Position numbers and translations under genes: made by a program | Part shown: one piece after another, positions 1-9,471 of the stretch | Numbering within the stretch: position 1 is the first letter of the stretch | Layout of the letters: each line of letters starts with the position of its first letter | Notes under the pieces: generated by a model | The model's database searches: none | The model's input: the letters and a program-made list of their open reading frames with translations, nothing else | What the model was told of the DNA's origin: nothing | NCBI GenBank assembly: GCA_021307345.1 | Contig: CP089930.1 | Location: 3,596,001-3,660,000 of the forward strand | Source: Escherichia coli | GTDB taxonomy: Bacteria; Pseudomonadota; Gammaproteobacteria; Enterobacterales; Enterobacteriaceae | Direction of reading: 5' to 3' | Length of the DNA: 64,000 bases

Positions 1-855
1 GATCATCAGCAAAATAGCCGGTTTGGCGTTGGTCATCCCGGCGTTGCGCACATCTTGTACAGAGTCGGTCACCGTCGCCACATCGCCCAGACGAACCGCG
101 CCGCCGTTGTTGTAATGAATAATCAGCGGCTGATATTCAGCGGCGGTTTTCAGTTCATCGTTGGTCTGGATCTGCCAGCGGTGAGTACCATCCTCCAGCG
201 CCCCCTGCGGTTTACGCACGTTGGCATTGCTGATGGCGGTGCGCACATCGTCCAGCGATACGCCCTGATTAAACAGCGCCTGCGGATTCAGCCCGACGCG
301 CACGGCGGGCAGCGAGCTGCCGCCGACATCGACATCACCGACGCCGTCGATTTGCGCAATCGTCGGCGCCAGCTGCGTCGAGGCGAAATCGTACAGTTCA
401 CCCTGGGAATAAGTATCGGACGTCAGCGTCAGGATCATAATTGGCGCATCCGACGGGTTTGCTTTGCGATAGGTCGGGCGGCTGGGCATCCCGCTGGGCA
501 GCAAACTTTGTGCGGCGTTGATCGCCGCCTGCACATCGCGCGCCGCGCCGTTGATATCCCGGTCAAAATCAAACTGCAAAATAATGCGCGTGCTGCCGAG
601 CGAACTGCTGGAGGTCATTTCACTGACCCCGGCAATACGCCCAAGCGAGCGTTCCAGCGGCGTGGCAACGGAAGACGCCATTGTCTCTGGCGACGCACCG
701 GGCAGCGAGGCGCTGACCATAATCACCGGAAAATCGACCTGCGGCAGCGGGGCGACCGGCAGCATACGGAAGCCCAGTATGCCGCACAGGGTAATGGCAA
801 CCGACAGTAAAATCGTCGCCACCGGGCGGTAAATGAAGAGGGCAAAAAACTTCAC
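1..855 (-). CDS. mdtC: MdtC, RND multidrug efflux pump subunit (partial, C-terminus outside window)
   Basis: Inner-membrane RND transporter subunit that, with MdtB, forms the heteromultimeric pump of the MdtABC-TolC system, which exports bile salts and novobiocin in E. coli. The visible 285 codons start at a GTG (read on the minus strand, 853-855) directly after the mdtB stop codon and give [16 protein letters not shown], the usual MdtC N-terminus with TM1. The first periplasmic porter region follows, including PGASPETMA-like and ATPLER-like segments. The abutment with mdtB implies translational coupling. The rest of this roughly 1025-residue protein lies beyond base 1. Identity rests on strong similarity to the remembered K-12 protein. 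Confidence 0.96.
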   Translation of the reverse strand, partial: MKFFALFIYRPVATILLSVAITLCGILGFRMLPVAPLPQVDFPVIMVSASLPGASPETMASSVATPLERSLGRIAGVSEMTSSSSLGSTRIILQFDFDRDINGAARDVQAAINAAQSLLPSGMPSRPTYRKANPSDAPIMILTLTSDTYSQGELYDFASTQLAPTIAQIDGVGDVDVGGSSLPAVRVGLNPQALFNQGVSLDDVRTAISNANVRKPQGALEDGTHRWQIQTNDELKTAAEYQPLIIHYNNGGAVRLGDVATVTDSVQDVRNAGMTNAKPAILLMI

Positions 856-3800
856 TTACGCCTCCTCTTCATGACGGGCAAAGCGGCTTTTTGCCCACAA
901 TGCCAGACGGTCGAACAGCAGATAAATCACCGGCGTGGTAAACAGTGTCAGCACCTGGCTGACAACCAGACCACCGACCATGCCGATGCCTAACGGACGG
1001 CGCAGTTCCGCGCCGACTCCGGTACTTAACATCAGCGGCAGCGCGCCAAGCAGTGCCGCCAGAGTGGTCATCAGGATCGGACGAAAACGCAACAGACAAG
1101 CCTGGTAGATTGCATCGCGCGGCGACATGCCTTGCTCACGCTCAGCAGCCAGCGCGAAGTCGATCATCATGATGGCGTTCTTCTTCACGATACCGATCAG
1201 CAAAATAATGCCGATAATCGCAATCACATCCAGTTCGCTACCGGCAATCATTAATGCCAGCAGCGCGCCGACCCCTGCGGTGGGTAGCGTCGAGAGAATG
1301 GTGATCGGGTGAATAAAGCTCTCGTACAGAATGCCGAGCACGATATACATCGCCACCACCGCCGCGACAATCAGCCAGACAGTGCTGCCAAGCGCCGACT
1401 GGAAGGCGAGGGTGCTGCCCTGGAACTGCGTGGTGATATCCACCGGTAGATTCAGCGTCTTTTCGGTGTCCATAATCGCCTGTACCGCATCGCCCAGCGA
1501 ATAGTTATCCGGCACGTTAAAGGAGATGGTCGTTACCGGGAACTGATCCAGATGGTTGATGGAGAGCGGCGCAAAACGCTGCTCAATTTTGGCAATTGAG
1601 CTTAACGGCACCACGCCGCCGTCGCTGCTGGTCAGGCGAATGGTATCCAGCGCCGCGAGGCCTGGGGTATTTTCGGTGTTGTGTTCCAGCACCACGCGAT
1701 ACTGGTTAGCCTGAGTATAAATAGTGGAAATCAGTCGCTGACCAAACGCGTTGTACAGGGCGTTATCGACATCCGCCATGCTGATCCCCAGACGGCTGGC
1801 GCTGTCGCGATCAACATTGACATACGCCACCAGCCCTTTGTCCTGCCAGTCGCTGGAGACATCAGAAAGCTGTGGAAGCTGCTGGAGTTTTTCCATGAGC
1901 TGCGGCACCCAGGTACTGAGCGCATCCAGCGACGTGGCCTGCAAGGTAAACTGGTACTGGGTGCGGCTGACCTGAGTATCGATGGTCAGGTCCTGCGTCG
2001 GTTGCAGGAAGAGATCGACGCCAGGCACTTTATCCACCGCCGTTTGCAGACGGGCGATGACTTTTTGCACCCGATCATCACGTTCCTCCAACGGTTTGAG
2101 GTTGATCTGCAAACGCGCACTGTTCAGCGACGGGTTAGTGCCATCAACGCCAACAAATGAGGTCAAACTTTGCACTGCCGGATCCTGCAAAATCACGTCC
2201 GCGACCTGGCGTTGCCGCTGGGCCATATTGGCAAAGGAGCTGGATTGCGGTGCCTGCAAAGTGCCCTGAATAATGCCGTTGTCCTGCACCGGGAAGAAGC
2301 CTTTCGGAATGAACACCCACAGCAGCACACTAAGCAGCAGGGTGCTGAGCGCCACGCTTAAAGTCAGCCACGGATGATTCAGCACCTTCGCAAGCCCCCG
2401 ACCATAGGCGGCGATTATCCCGTCGAACATTTTTTCCGAGGTGCGGGAGAAGCGGTTTTGTTTACGCAGCGACTCCTGGCTGAGCATCCGCGCGCACATC
2501 ATCGGCGTCAGGGTCAGCGACACCACGGCTGAGATCAAAATTGCTACCGCCAGGGTAATGGCAAACTCGCGGAACAGTCGCCCGACGATATCGCCCATAA
2601 ACAGTAGCGGGATCAGCACTGCAATCAGCGAGAAGGTCAGCGAGATAATGGTAAAACCGATTTCACCTGCGCCTTTGAGCGCAGCCGCCAGCGGTTTTTC
2701 GCCTTTTTCGATATAGCGCGAAATGTTCTCGATCACCACGATGGCGTCATCGACCACGAATCCGGTGGCGATAGTTAACGCCATCAGCGTCAGGTTGTTG
2801 ATCGAAAAATCGAGAAACACCATGACTGCGAAGGTGCCGATTAATGACAGCGGCACCGCAACGCCGGGAATGATGGTCGCCGGAATGTTGCGCAAAAACA
2901 GGTAGATAATCATGACTACCAGCGCGATAGCCATCATCAATTCAAACTGGGTATCGTCGACCGATGCGCGGATGTTGGTGGTGCGATCGGAAAGCACCGT
3001 TACTTTTACCGATTTCGGCAAACTTTCGGTGAGTTGTGGCAGCATCTGCCGGATGCTGTCGGCGGTAGAGATAATGTTAGCACCGGGCTGGCGCTGAACA
3101 TTCATCACAATGGCCTGTTCTTTGTTCGCCCACGCGCCGAGCCAGCTGTTTTCTGCACCTTGCTCTACAGTTGCGACATCGCCCAGACGAATCGGCGCGC
3201 CGTTCTGGTAGGCGATGATTAGCTGGCGATACTCTTCTGCGGATTGCATCTGGTCGTTCGCCGACAGCGTGACCGCGCGGGAAGGGCCGTCGAGGCTACC
3301 TTTGGCTGAGTTAACGTTAGCGCCAGTAATGGCGGTGCGCACGGTTTCGCTGGTCAGGCCAAGAGCGGCAATCGCCTGGGCGTTAAGTTTGACGCGAACA
3401 GCCGGACGCTGACCGCCGGAAAGCGTCACCAGCCCGACGCCGGAAATCTGCGAGATTTTCTGCGCGACGCGGGTTTCCACCATATCTTCCACCTGCGTCA
3501 TCGGCATGGCGGTTGAGGTGACAGCGAGTGTCATGATTGGCGGATCTGCCGGGTTCACTTTGCTGTAAACCGGCGGGTTAGGCAGGTCGCTCGGCAACAG
3601 GTTAGTGGCGGCGTTAATCGCGGCCTGCACTTCCTGCTCGGCGACATCCAGCGGTAATGTTAGCTGGAACTGCAAGGTGATAACTGACGCGCCGCCGGAA
3701 CTCTGCGATGACATCTGTTTCAGGCCAGACATCTGCCCAAACTGGCGTTCGAGCGGCGCGGTAACGGCAGAGGTCATGACATCCGGGCTGGCGCCGGGGT

Positions 3801-3978
3801 AGAGCGTGACCACCTGAATAGTCGGGTAGTCCACTTCCGGCAGCGCCGAAACGGGCAGGGCGCGATAGCCGATAATCCCAGCGAGTAAGATCGCCACCAT
3901 CAGCAGCGTGGTGGCGACAGGGCGCATAATAAACAGGCGCGACGGGCCGCCTGTGCTGCTCGGAGGTAACACCTGCAT
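856..3978 (-). CDS. mdtB: MdtB, RND multidrug efflux pump subunit
   Basis: Proton-driven inner-membrane RND subunit, partner of MdtC in the MdtABC-TolC pump. The protein has 1040 residues, the full family length. It shows TM1 at about residues 15-35, a large periplasmic porter loop, a TM2-TM6 block, a second loop and TM7-TM12. The proton-relay pair Asp410-Asp411 in TM4 ([13 protein letters not shown]) is intact, and the conserved DRT segment before TM2 is present at about residue 331. It overlaps the last base of mdtA at 3978 and abuts mdtC, so mdtA, mdtB and mdtC form one coupled operon. Confidence 0.98.
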   Translation of the reverse strand: MQVLPPSSTGGPSRLFIMRPVATTLLMVAILLAGIIGYRALPVSALPEVDYPTIQVVTLYPGASPDVMTSAVTAPLERQFGQMSGLKQMSSQSSGGASVITLQFQLTLPLDVAEQEVQAAINAATNLLPSDLPNPPVYSKVNPADPPIMTLAVTSTAMPMTQVEDMVETRVAQKISQISGVGLVTLSGGQRPAVRVKLNAQAIAALGLTSETVRTAITGANVNSAKGSLDGPSRAVTLSANDQMQSAEEYRQLIIAYQNGAPIRLGDVATVEQGAENSWLGAWANKEQAIVMNVQRQPGANIISTADSIRQMLPQLTESLPKSVKVTVLSDRTTNIRASVDDTQFELMMAIALVVMIIYLFLRNIPATIIPGVAVPLSLIGTFAVMVFLDFSINNLTLMALTIATGFVVDDAIVVIENISRYIEKGEKPLAAALKGAGEIGFTIISLTFSLIAVLIPLLFMGDIVGRLFREFAITLAVAILISAVVSLTLTPMMCARMLSQESLRKQNRFSRTSEKMFDGIIAAYGRGLAKVLNHPWLTLSVALSTLLLSVLLWVFIPKGFFPVQDNGIIQGTLQAPQSSSFANMAQRQRQVADVILQDPAVQSLTSFVGVDGTNPSLNSARLQINLKPLEERDDRVQKVIARLQTAVDKVPGVDLFLQPTQDLTIDTQVSRTQYQFTLQATSLDALSTWVPQLMEKLQQLPQLSDVSSDWQDKGLVAYVNVDRDSASRLGISMADVDNALYNAFGQRLISTIYTQANQYRVVLEHNTENTPGLAALDTIRLTSSDGGVVPLSSIAKIEQRFAPLSINHLDQFPVTTISFNVPDNYSLGDAVQAIMDTEKTLNLPVDITTQFQGSTLAFQSALGSTVWLIVAAVVAMYIVLGILYESFIHPITILSTLPTAGVGALLALMIAGSELDVIAIIGIILLIGIVKKNAIMMIDFALAAEREQGMSPRDAIYQACLLRFRPILMTTLAALLGALPLMLSTGVGAELRRPLGIGMVGGLVVSQVLTLFTTPVIYLLFDRLALWAKSRFARHEEEA

Positions 3979-5225
3979 CAGGAGCGTGCTCCTTTTTTCG
4001 CGTATTCGCGGCTGGTGGCTTTCTCTTCCGGCGAGGTGGCGCTCTGGGCTTCCACCACTTCCACTTTCGCTCCTTCAGTCAGGCGATCAATGCCGTCTGT
4101 TACTACGCGATCGCCTGCGGAAATACCCGCGCGGATCACCACTTTCTGACTGTCCTGAATGCCCGGCGTCACCAGATGTTTGCTGACTTTGTTTTCGCTA
4201 TTCAGCACCCAGACAAAATGGCCTTCGTTGCCCATTTGCAGGGCGGCGGTGGGGATCACCACGGCGTTTTGTTCGGTGTCCACTAACATGCGTGCGTTAA
4301 CAAACTGATTGGGAAACAGCGCATCATCCTGATTATTGAAGCGCGCTTTCACTTTAATGGTGCCAGTAGTGGCATCGATTTGGTTATCGAGACTTAACAG
4401 CGTGCCTTCACTTAACTTCTTCGAGTTGGTGCGATCCCAGGCTTCAACAACCAGCGGTTTTCCGGCTTTTTGTGCCTGCACAACGGTGGTGATATCGCTT
4501 TCCGGCAGGGTGAAGAGCAAATCGATAGGATGCGTCTGGGTGATCACCACAATCCCGCTGGTATCACCACTGGAGATTTGGTTACCGACATCAACCTGCT
4601 TCAGGCCAACGCGACCATCGACTGGCGCAGTAATCCGGCTCCAGTCGAGTTGCAGTTGCGCGCTGGCGACGCTTGCTTCATCAGCCTTAATGGTGCCTTC
4701 GGTTTCACTGACCAGCGCCTGTTGGGCATCCAGTTCCTGACGGGAAACGAGATTGGTTTTTGCCAGTTGTTGATAACGCGCCAAATCACGGCGCGCGTTG
4801 GCAAGTGTGGCTTTATCTTTTGCCAGTTGCCCCTGGGCTTGTGCTAATGCGACTTTGAACTGGCTGGGGTCAATCTCTGCCAGTAAATCGCCTGCTTTGA
4901 CCTGCTGGCCTTCCTGGAAATGCAACGCCATCAGTTGACCGTCCACGCGGCTGCGCACCGTAACAGTATTAGCGGCGGTAATAGTGCCAAGCCCGGTGAG
5001 ATAACGTGGAACGGCCTGTTCAATGGCGGTTGCCGCCTGTACTGGTGCTAAAGGGCCGGAACGCATACCACGGCGACCACCCGCTGGCGGCTGCTGTGCT
5101 TGTTTCGTCGCACCTGGGGTTGCGCTCTGGGATTCATTGCGGCCTTGCCAGAACCAGAATGCGGCGATGGCGGCGATAACCACCACGATTACGATTACCC
5201 AACGGGATTTATAACTGTCTTTCAT
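3978..5225 (-). CDS. mdtA: MdtA, periplasmic adaptor (membrane fusion protein)
   Basis: HlyD/AcrA-type adaptor linking the MdtBC pump to TolC. The 415-residue form starting MKDSYKSRW (ATG complementary to 5223-5225) is chosen. An upstream in-frame ATG would add 12 residues that do not look conserved and would lie almost on the predicted transcription start. Residues 7-24 form one membrane anchor ([17 protein letters not shown]). A lipoyl-like half ([17 protein letters not shown]), a coiled-coil hairpin rich in Ala/Gln/Lys (about 110-170), the second lipoyl half ([13 protein letters not shown]) and a beta-barrel region follow. It is first gene of the operon, downstream of a BaeR-type box. Confidence 0.97.
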   Translation of the reverse strand: MKDSYKSRWVIVIVVVIAAIAAFWFWQGRNESQSATPGATKQAQQPPAGGRRGMRSGPLAPVQAATAIEQAVPRYLTGLGTITAANTVTVRSRVDGQLMALHFQEGQQVKAGDLLAEIDPSQFKVALAQAQGQLAKDKATLANARRDLARYQQLAKTNLVSRQELDAQQALVSETEGTIKADEASVASAQLQLDWSRITAPVDGRVGLKQVDVGNQISSGDTSGIVVITQTHPIDLLFTLPESDITTVVQAQKAGKPLVVEAWDRTNSKKLSEGTLLSLDNQIDATTGTIKVKARFNNQDDALFPNQFVNARMLVDTEQNAVVIPTAALQMGNEGHFVWVLNSENKVSKHLVTPGIQDSQKVVIRAGISAGDRVVTDGIDRLTEGAKVEVVEAQSATSPEEKATSREYAKKGARS

Positions 5226-5268
5226 CGTTAAGAGTTTCTCTTCCTGAAACGTTTCGCGCAATGTTACT

Positions 5269-5296
5269 AGTGTAGCCAGTCAATAAGGGAGAAAAA
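5269..5296 (-). promoter_or_regulatory. mdtA promoter with BaeR-type box
   Basis: Read on the minus strand, 5296-5279 is TTTTTCTCCCTTATTGAC, which matches the published BaeR consensus (TTTTTCTCCATDATTGGC) at all but two or three positions. A candidate -10 hexamer TACACT lies at 5274-5269. The BaeSR envelope-stress system is the known activator of mdtABC. The match is seen directly; its activity here is inferred. Confidence 0.8.
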
Positions 5297-5459
5297 TGGA
5301 GGAATTATGAAACAGTTTCGCGAATAGTCTGAATGGTGGTGCACTTTGCGAGCGCGCATCCAGTAATGACGCAGGAAACTATTTTCTCTGCAAGTTAGCG
5401 ATAGACTACGTACATGGCGAAAGGAGGTAAGCCGACGATTTCAGCGGGACGCTGAAACG

Positions 5460-5598
5460 GGAAAGCCCCTCCCGAGGAAGGGGCCTTAAATAAGGACAGG
5501 GTCATGATGAAGTTAGTCATCATCGTGGTGCTCTTAGTGATTAGCTTACCGGCTTACTAAGACTACCAGGGCGGGGGAAACCCCGCTCTACCCTCACT
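5460..5598 (-). ncRNA. sibB: Sib antisense RNA (copy next to mdtA, SibB-like)
   Basis: Antisense RNA that represses synthesis of the Ibs peptide encoded on the opposite strand. On the minus strand the region begins near a GC-rich 5' hairpin (GCGGGG TTTC CCCCGC), crosses the whole ibs ORF, and ends at a strong rho-independent terminator (GCCCCTTCC TC GGGAGGGGC followed by TTT, 5484-5462). Length of about 140 nt and architecture fit the E. coli SibA-E family. Ends are approximate. The A/B assignment rests on position relative to mdtA in K-12. Confidence 0.82.
5504..5560 (+). CDS. ibsB: IbsB-like type I toxin peptide
   Basis: Eighteen-residue hydrophobic peptide MMKLVIIVVLLVISLPAY. It has two Met, one Lys, a single membrane-spanning stretch and the family ending (ISxxAY). 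Ibs peptides insert in the inner membrane and depolarise it when overproduced. The GGACAGGGTC just upstream supplies a ribosome-binding site. The ORF is completely covered by the Sib RNA on the other strand. Whether K-12 would call this ibsA or ibsB is judged from map order only. Confidence 0.85.
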   Translation: MMKLVIIVVLLVISLPAY

Positions 5599-5786
5599 CC
5601 TGAAAATATGCCTTCACGGTCAGATTGTCAATCCGCAGGCTTTGCCGTCTGCGAGCCTGCCAGCAAATATTCTTTGCGAGTCGTTACGCAATAATCACAG
5701 ATGAAACTATGTTATCCGCGAGTCAGCGATAGACTGCGTACATGGCGAAAGGAGGTAAGCCGACGATTTCAGCGGGACGCTGAAAC

Positions 5787-5925
5787 GGGAAAGCCCCTCC
5801 CGAGGAAGGGGCCTAAATAAGGAAAGGGTCATGATGAAGATACTCATCATCGTGGTGCTCTTAGTCATTAGCTGGCCAGCTTACTAAGACTACCAGGGCG
5901 GGGGAAACCCCGCTCTACCCTCACT
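5787..5925 (-). ncRNA. sibA: Sib antisense RNA (copy next to yegL, SibA-like)
   Basis: Same arrangement as the first copy: GC-rich 5' hairpin near 5900-5920, antisense coverage of the peptide ORF, and a terminator formed by the GGCCCCTTCC/GGGAGGGGC stem with trailing T residues (about 5812-5789, minus strand). Ends are approximate. Confidence 0.82.
5831..5887 (+). CDS. ibsA: IbsA-like type I toxin peptide
   Basis: Eighteen-residue peptide MMKILIIVVLLVISWPAY. It differs from its neighbour at positions 4, 5 and 15 (IL for LV, W for L) and keeps the hydrophobic core and the PAY end. The GGAAAGGGTC upstream is the likely ribosome-binding site. It is fully overlapped by the opposite-strand Sib RNA. 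Toxicity is inferred from the family. Confidence 0.84.
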   Translation: MMKILIIVVLLVISWPAY

Positions 5926-6057
5926 CCTGAACTTATGTTACTCCACCCTTATTGTCAATCTGTAAGCCCACGTTCTTGCGAGGCGAATAGCAAACTTATC
6001 TGCGCCGCCGGGCTTAATTCTGAAAGTATCTTCGCTTGCTCTAAATTTATTATTGCT

Positions 6058-6072
6058 CTCGGTATGATACCG
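6058..6072. promoter_or_regulatory. Perfect palindrome at the candidate yegL -10 region
   Basis: TCGGTATGATACCGA is an inverted repeat with 7-bp arms around one central G. The hexamer TATGAT inside it (6063-6068) resembles a -10 element and lies about 37 bp before the yegL start codon. A bound protein would cover the -10 element, so this looks like a repressor operator. No factor can be named from the sequence. Confidence 0.45.
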
Positions 6073-6104
6073 AATCTCAATAATTCTCTAAGAAAGGATT
6101 TCTT

Positions 6105-6764
6105 ATGAGCGAACAAATCACGTTTGCCACCAGCGATTTTGCCAGTAACCCGGAACCACGTTGCCCCTGTATTTTGCTGCTGGATGTTTCTGGCTCGATG
6201 AGCGGTAGACCCATTAACGAACTTAACGCAGGATTGGTGACCTTTCGCGATGAACTGCTTGCCGATCCGCTGGCCTTAAAAAGAGTGGAACTCGGCATTG
6301 TGACTTTCGGCCCGGTGCATGTGGAACAACCATTTACCAGCGCCGCTAACTTTTTCCCGCCCATCTTGTTTGCTCAGGGCAATACGCCAATGGGCGCTGC
6401 AATTACCAAAGCCCTGAATATGGTTGAGGAGCGGAAACGTGAGTACCGTGCAAATGGTATTTCGTATTATCGCCCGTGGATTTTCTTGATCACCGATGGC
6501 GCGCCAACCGATGAGTGGCAGGCTGCTGCCAGTAAAGTGTTTCAGGGAGAAGAAGATAAGAAGTTTGCCTTCTTTACCATCGGTGTTCAGGGGGCTGATA
6601 TGAATACTCTGGCACAAATCAGCGTCCGTCAGCCTTTGCCGTTGCAGGGATTACAATTCCGTGAACTGTTTAGCTGGTTATCCAGTTCGCTACGTTCGGT
6701 TTCCCGCTCCACGCCGGGAACGGAAGTTGTACTGGAAGCGCCAAAAGGCTGGACGTCAGTGTGA
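6105..6764 (+). CDS. yegL: YegL, von Willebrand factor A domain protein (TerY-like)
   Basis: Cytoplasmic 219-residue protein made almost wholly of one VWA fold. The metal-ion-dependent adhesion site is intact: DVSGSMS at residues 27-33 supplies Asp27, Ser29 and Ser31, with a later Thr (NTPMG) and the Asp of [10 protein letters not shown]. No signal peptide or membrane segment is visible. An AAGGA ribosome-binding site lies at 6094-6098. Its stop overlaps the pphC start (GTGA), and kinase and phosphatase genes follow. VWA proteins in such triads (TerY-P type) are thought to be scaffolds or phosphorylation targets. Its partner in this cell is unknown. Confidence 0.93.
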   Translation: MSEQITFATSDFASNPEPRCPCILLLDVSGSMSGRPINELNAGLVTFRDELLADPLALKRVELGIVTFGPVHVEQPFTSAANFFPPILFAQGNTPMGAAITKALNMVEERKREYRANGISYYRPWIFLITDGAPTDEWQAAASKVFQGEEDKKFAFFTIGVQGADMNTLAQISVRQPLPLQGLQFRELFSWLSSSLRSVSRSTPGTEVVLEAPKGWTSV

Positions 6765-7522
6765 GCTGGCGTCTGGTCTATTCATCAGCCGTCGGAACGT
6801 CGCATATCAGCGCGGACTTACCTTGCCAGGATGCCTGCCAGATGCAGGTTGTCTGGCTAAACGACCAGCAACCGTTACTGGTGATGTTCCTTGCTGATGG
6901 TGCAGGTAGCGTTTCGCAGGGTGGCGAAGGCGCGACGCTCGCCGTCAATGAAGCGATGGCGTTTATGATGCAAAAAGTACAGGGTGGTGAATGTGCTCTG
7001 AATGATGTGCTTGCGACAGATATTGTGCTGGCAATTCGCCACCGTATTAGTGCCCGTGCACAAGCTGAAGAACTGGCGGTTCGTGATTTTTCCTGTACTT
7101 TTCTGGGCGTTATATCATCAGCGACCGGCACGTTGATTATGCAGATTGGCGATGGTGGCGTGGTGGTGGATTTTGGTGAAGGGCTACAGCTACCACTAAC
7201 GCCGATGAATGGCGAATATGCCAATATGACCTATTTCATTACTGATGAAGATGCTGTCACGCGCCTTGAGACTTACAGTTGCGATGCGCAGGCGATAAAA
7301 GTGGCTGCATTTACGGACGGTATTCAGCGGCTGGCGTTAAATATGATGGAAAATTCTCCCCATGTACCTTTCTTTGCGCCATTTTTCAATGGACTGGCGT
7401 CAGCAACGTCAGAACAACGCGATATATTGCCAGATTTGCTAAAGCAATTTTTGTCCTGCCCCGCAGTGAATGAACGCACCGATGATGATAAAACGCTGGC
7501 GCTGGCCATGTGGTTGCCGTGA
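6761..7522 (+). CDS. pphC: PphC (YegK), PP2C-like serine/threonine phosphatase
   Basis: A 253-residue PP2C-family phosphatase. It starts at a GTG that overlaps the yegL stop. Visible metal-site motifs are FLADGAGS (Asp46-Gly47), IGDGGVVVD in the middle and TDDDKTLA near the end (Asp241-243). The K-12 protein has been shown to remove phosphate from serine/threonine residues and acts opposite the adjacent kinase YegI. The gene lacks a clear Shine-Dalgarno sequence of its own and is probably translated by coupling to yegL. The end overlaps the yegI start region. Confidence 0.93.
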   Translation: MSWRLVYSSAVGTSHISADLPCQDACQMQVVWLNDQQPLLVMFLADGAGSVSQGGEGATLAVNEAMAFMMQKVQGGECALNDVLATDIVLAIRHRISARAQAEELAVRDFSCTFLGVISSATGTLIMQIGDGGVVVDFGEGLQLPLTPMNGEYANMTYFITDEDAVTRLETYSCDAQAIKVAAFTDGIQRLALNMMENSPHVPFFAPFFNGLASATSEQRDILPDLLKQFLSCPAVNERTDDDKTLALAMWLP

Positions 7523-9459
7523 AATCAACTATATATACCGCAGCTGGCGATTGCGTGACGCCAGGTCATGAATTAGGCAAAGGCGGCGAAGGCGCGGTTT
7601 ATGATATCAATGAGTTTGTCGATAGCGTCGCCAAGATTTATCACACGCCGCCACCCGCCTTAAAACGGGACAAACTTGCCTTTATGGCTGCGACAGCTGA
7701 CGCACAGTTGCTCAATTATGTCGCCTGGCCGCAGTCAACGCTTCACGCTGGACGAGGCGGAAAAGTTATCGGTTTTATGATGCCGAAAGTCTCCGGCAAA
7801 GAACCGATTCATATGATCTATAGCCCGGCACATCGTCGTCAACGTTACCCTCATTGTGCATGGGATTTTCTACTCTATGTTGCGCGCAATATTGCTTCAT
7901 CTTTTGCTACGGTTCACGAGCACGGGCATGTCGTGGGTGACGTAAACCAGAACAGCTTTATGGTAGGCCGTGACAGCAAAGTGGTGTTGATCGACAGCGA
8001 CTCCTTTCAGATTAACGCTAATGGCACGCTGCATTTATGCGAAGTCGGCGTGTCGCATTTTACGCCGCCAGAGCTGCAAACCTTGCCGTCATTTGTTGGA
8101 TTTGAGCGCACCGTAAATCACGATAATTTTGGCCTTGCGTTGCTGATTTTTCACGTCTTGTTTGGTGGTCGGCATCCTTATTCCGGTGTACCGCTTATTG
8201 CCGAAGCGGGTAATGCGTTGGAGAAGGATATTGCTCATTTCCGTTATGCCTATGCATCAGACAATCAGCGACGTGGCTTAAAACCGCCGCCACGATCTAT
8301 TCCGCTATCGATGTTACCGGGTGATGTTGAAGGCATGTTTCAGCAGGCATTCACCGAAAGTGGCGTGGCAACCGCGCGTCCGACGGCAAAAGCGTGGGTA
8401 GCGGCACTGGATTCTTTACGCCAACAGTTAAAGAAATGTACTGCTTCGGTAATGCATGTTTACCCCGGTCATTTGACCGACTGCCCGTGGTGTGCGCTGG
8501 ATAATCAAGGCGTTATCTATTTTATTGATCTCGGCGAAGAGGTTGTTACCACCGGCGGGGATTTTGTGCTGGCGAAAGTCTGGGCGATGGTGATGGCATC
8601 AGTAGCACCGCCAGCATTGCAACTGCCATTACCCGATCACTTCCAACCGACTGGCAGGCCGCTTCCTTTAGGCCTGTTACGGAGTGAATACATCATTCTG
8701 ATTGAGATCGCACTGTCAGCGTTATCGCTGTTGCTTTGCGGCCTTCAGGCTGAACCGCGTTATATTATTTTAGTTCCTGTGCTGGCGGCTATCTGGATTA
8801 TTGGCAGCCTGACAAGCAAAGCGTACAAAGCAGAAATCCAGCAACGCCGTGAGGCGTTTAATCGTGCAAAAATGGACTATGATCATTTAGTTAACCAGAT
8901 CCAGCAGGTGGGTGGGCTGGAAGGTTTTATCGCCAAACGGACGATGCTTGAAAAAATGAAGGACGAGCTTTTGGGATTGCCGGAAGACGAAAAACGCGAG
9001 TTGACAGCACTTCACAACACCGCAAGGGAACGCCAGAAGCAGAAGTTTCTGGAGGGGTTTTTTATTGATGTTGCCTCTATTCCCGGCGTTGGTCCCGCGC
9101 GTAAAGCGGCGTTACGTTCCTTTGGTATCGAAACAGCGGCAGATGTGACCCGGCGCGGCGTTAAACAAGTGAAAGGTTTTGGTGATCACCTGACCCAGGC
9201 GGTTATCGACTGGAAAGCGAGTTGCGAACGCCGTTTTGTTTTCAGGCCGAACGAAGCGGTAACGCCAGCAGACAGACAAGCGGTAATGGCGAAAATGACC
9301 GCCAAACGTCATCGGCTGGAAGCCGCATTGACAGAGGGCGCGGCAGAGTTACAGCGATTTCGCCTTCATGCTCCCGCACGCACCATGCCGTTGATGGCGC
9401 CGTTACATCAGGCGGCAGGAAAACTGGCTCAGGCGCAGGCAGATTTAAGCCGCTGCTGA
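7510..9459 (+). CDS. yegI: YegI, Hanks-type protein kinase with membrane segments and C-terminal HhH domain
   Basis: A 649-residue protein (longest form; a GTG at 7519 overlapping the pphC stop as GTGA would give 646). An N-terminal kinase domain spans about residues 15-305. It has a glycine loop GKGGEGAVY (23-31), Lys42 in VAKIY, catalytic Asp144 in GDVNQNS and a metal-binding Asp in IDSDSF in place of DFG. A CPWC motif (325-328) looks like half a zinc ribbon. Two membrane helices lie at about 393-411 and 417-434, then a charged coiled coil (440-515) and a helix-hairpin-helix (IPGVGPARKAALRSFGI, 524-540). E. coli YegI has reported kinase activity. The link between membrane kinase and HhH is unexplained. 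Confidence 0.92.
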   Translation: MVAVKSTIYTAAGDCVTPGHELGKGGEGAVYDINEFVDSVAKIYHTPPPALKRDKLAFMAATADAQLLNYVAWPQSTLHAGRGGKVIGFMMPKVSGKEPIHMIYSPAHRRQRYPHCAWDFLLYVARNIASSFATVHEHGHVVGDVNQNSFMVGRDSKVVLIDSDSFQINANGTLHLCEVGVSHFTPPELQTLPSFVGFERTVNHDNFGLALLIFHVLFGGRHPYSGVPLIAEAGNALEKDIAHFRYAYASDNQRRGLKPPPRSIPLSMLPGDVEGMFQQAFTESGVATARPTAKAWVAALDSLRQQLKKCTASVMHVYPGHLTDCPWCALDNQGVIYFIDLGEEVVTTGGDFVLAKVWAMVMASVAPPALQLPLPDHFQPTGRPLPLGLLRSEYIILIEIALSALSLLLCGLQAEPRYIILVPVLAAIWIIGSLTSKAYKAEIQQRREAFNRAKMDYDHLVNQIQQVGGLEGFIAKRTMLEKMKDELLGLPEDEKRELTALHNTARERQKQKFLEGFFIDVASIPGVGPARKAALRSFGIETAADVTRRGVKQVKGFGDHLTQAVIDWKASCERRFVFRPNEAVTPADRQAVMAKMTAKRHRLEAALTEGAAELQRFRLHAPARTMPLMAPLHQAAGKLAQAQADLSRC

Positions 9460-9471
9460 GCCATTTCTTAT

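Larger units (their letters stand above)
5395..5605 (+). repeat. Tandem sib/ibs repeat, copy 1
   Basis: About 210 bp that recurs nearly base for base at 5723-5937. The shared part runs from the AGCGATAGACT segment through a conserved 40-bp leader (GGCGAAAGGAGGTAAGCC), a hairpin, the toxin ORF and the GCGGGGGAAACCCCGC palindrome. Differences cluster in the toxin codons. The copies are about 328 bp apart start to start, with less conserved sequence between them. Confidence 0.9.
5723..5937 (+). repeat. Tandem sib/ibs repeat, copy 2
   Basis: Second copy of the unit described at 5395-5605. It has one base fewer after the hairpin (GGGGCCTAAATAAGG against GGGGCCTTAAATAAGG) and several substitutions in the peptide codons. 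The flanking GAAACTATxTT segment upstream is also partly shared, so the original duplication was somewhat longer than the conserved core. Confidence 0.9.

Noticed and set aside
55-810. 251-residue open frame on the plus strand opposite mdtC
   Set aside because: Low-complexity Arg/Gln-rich translation, no ribosome-binding site, and it lies wholly antisense to a well-conserved gene; a GC-rich shadow frame.
5395-5937. The two repeats considered as a short CRISPR or insertion-sequence remnant
   Set aside because: Unit length of about 210 bp, only two copies, no terminal inverted repeats and each has a toxin ORF with antisense RNA; explained by ibs/sib.
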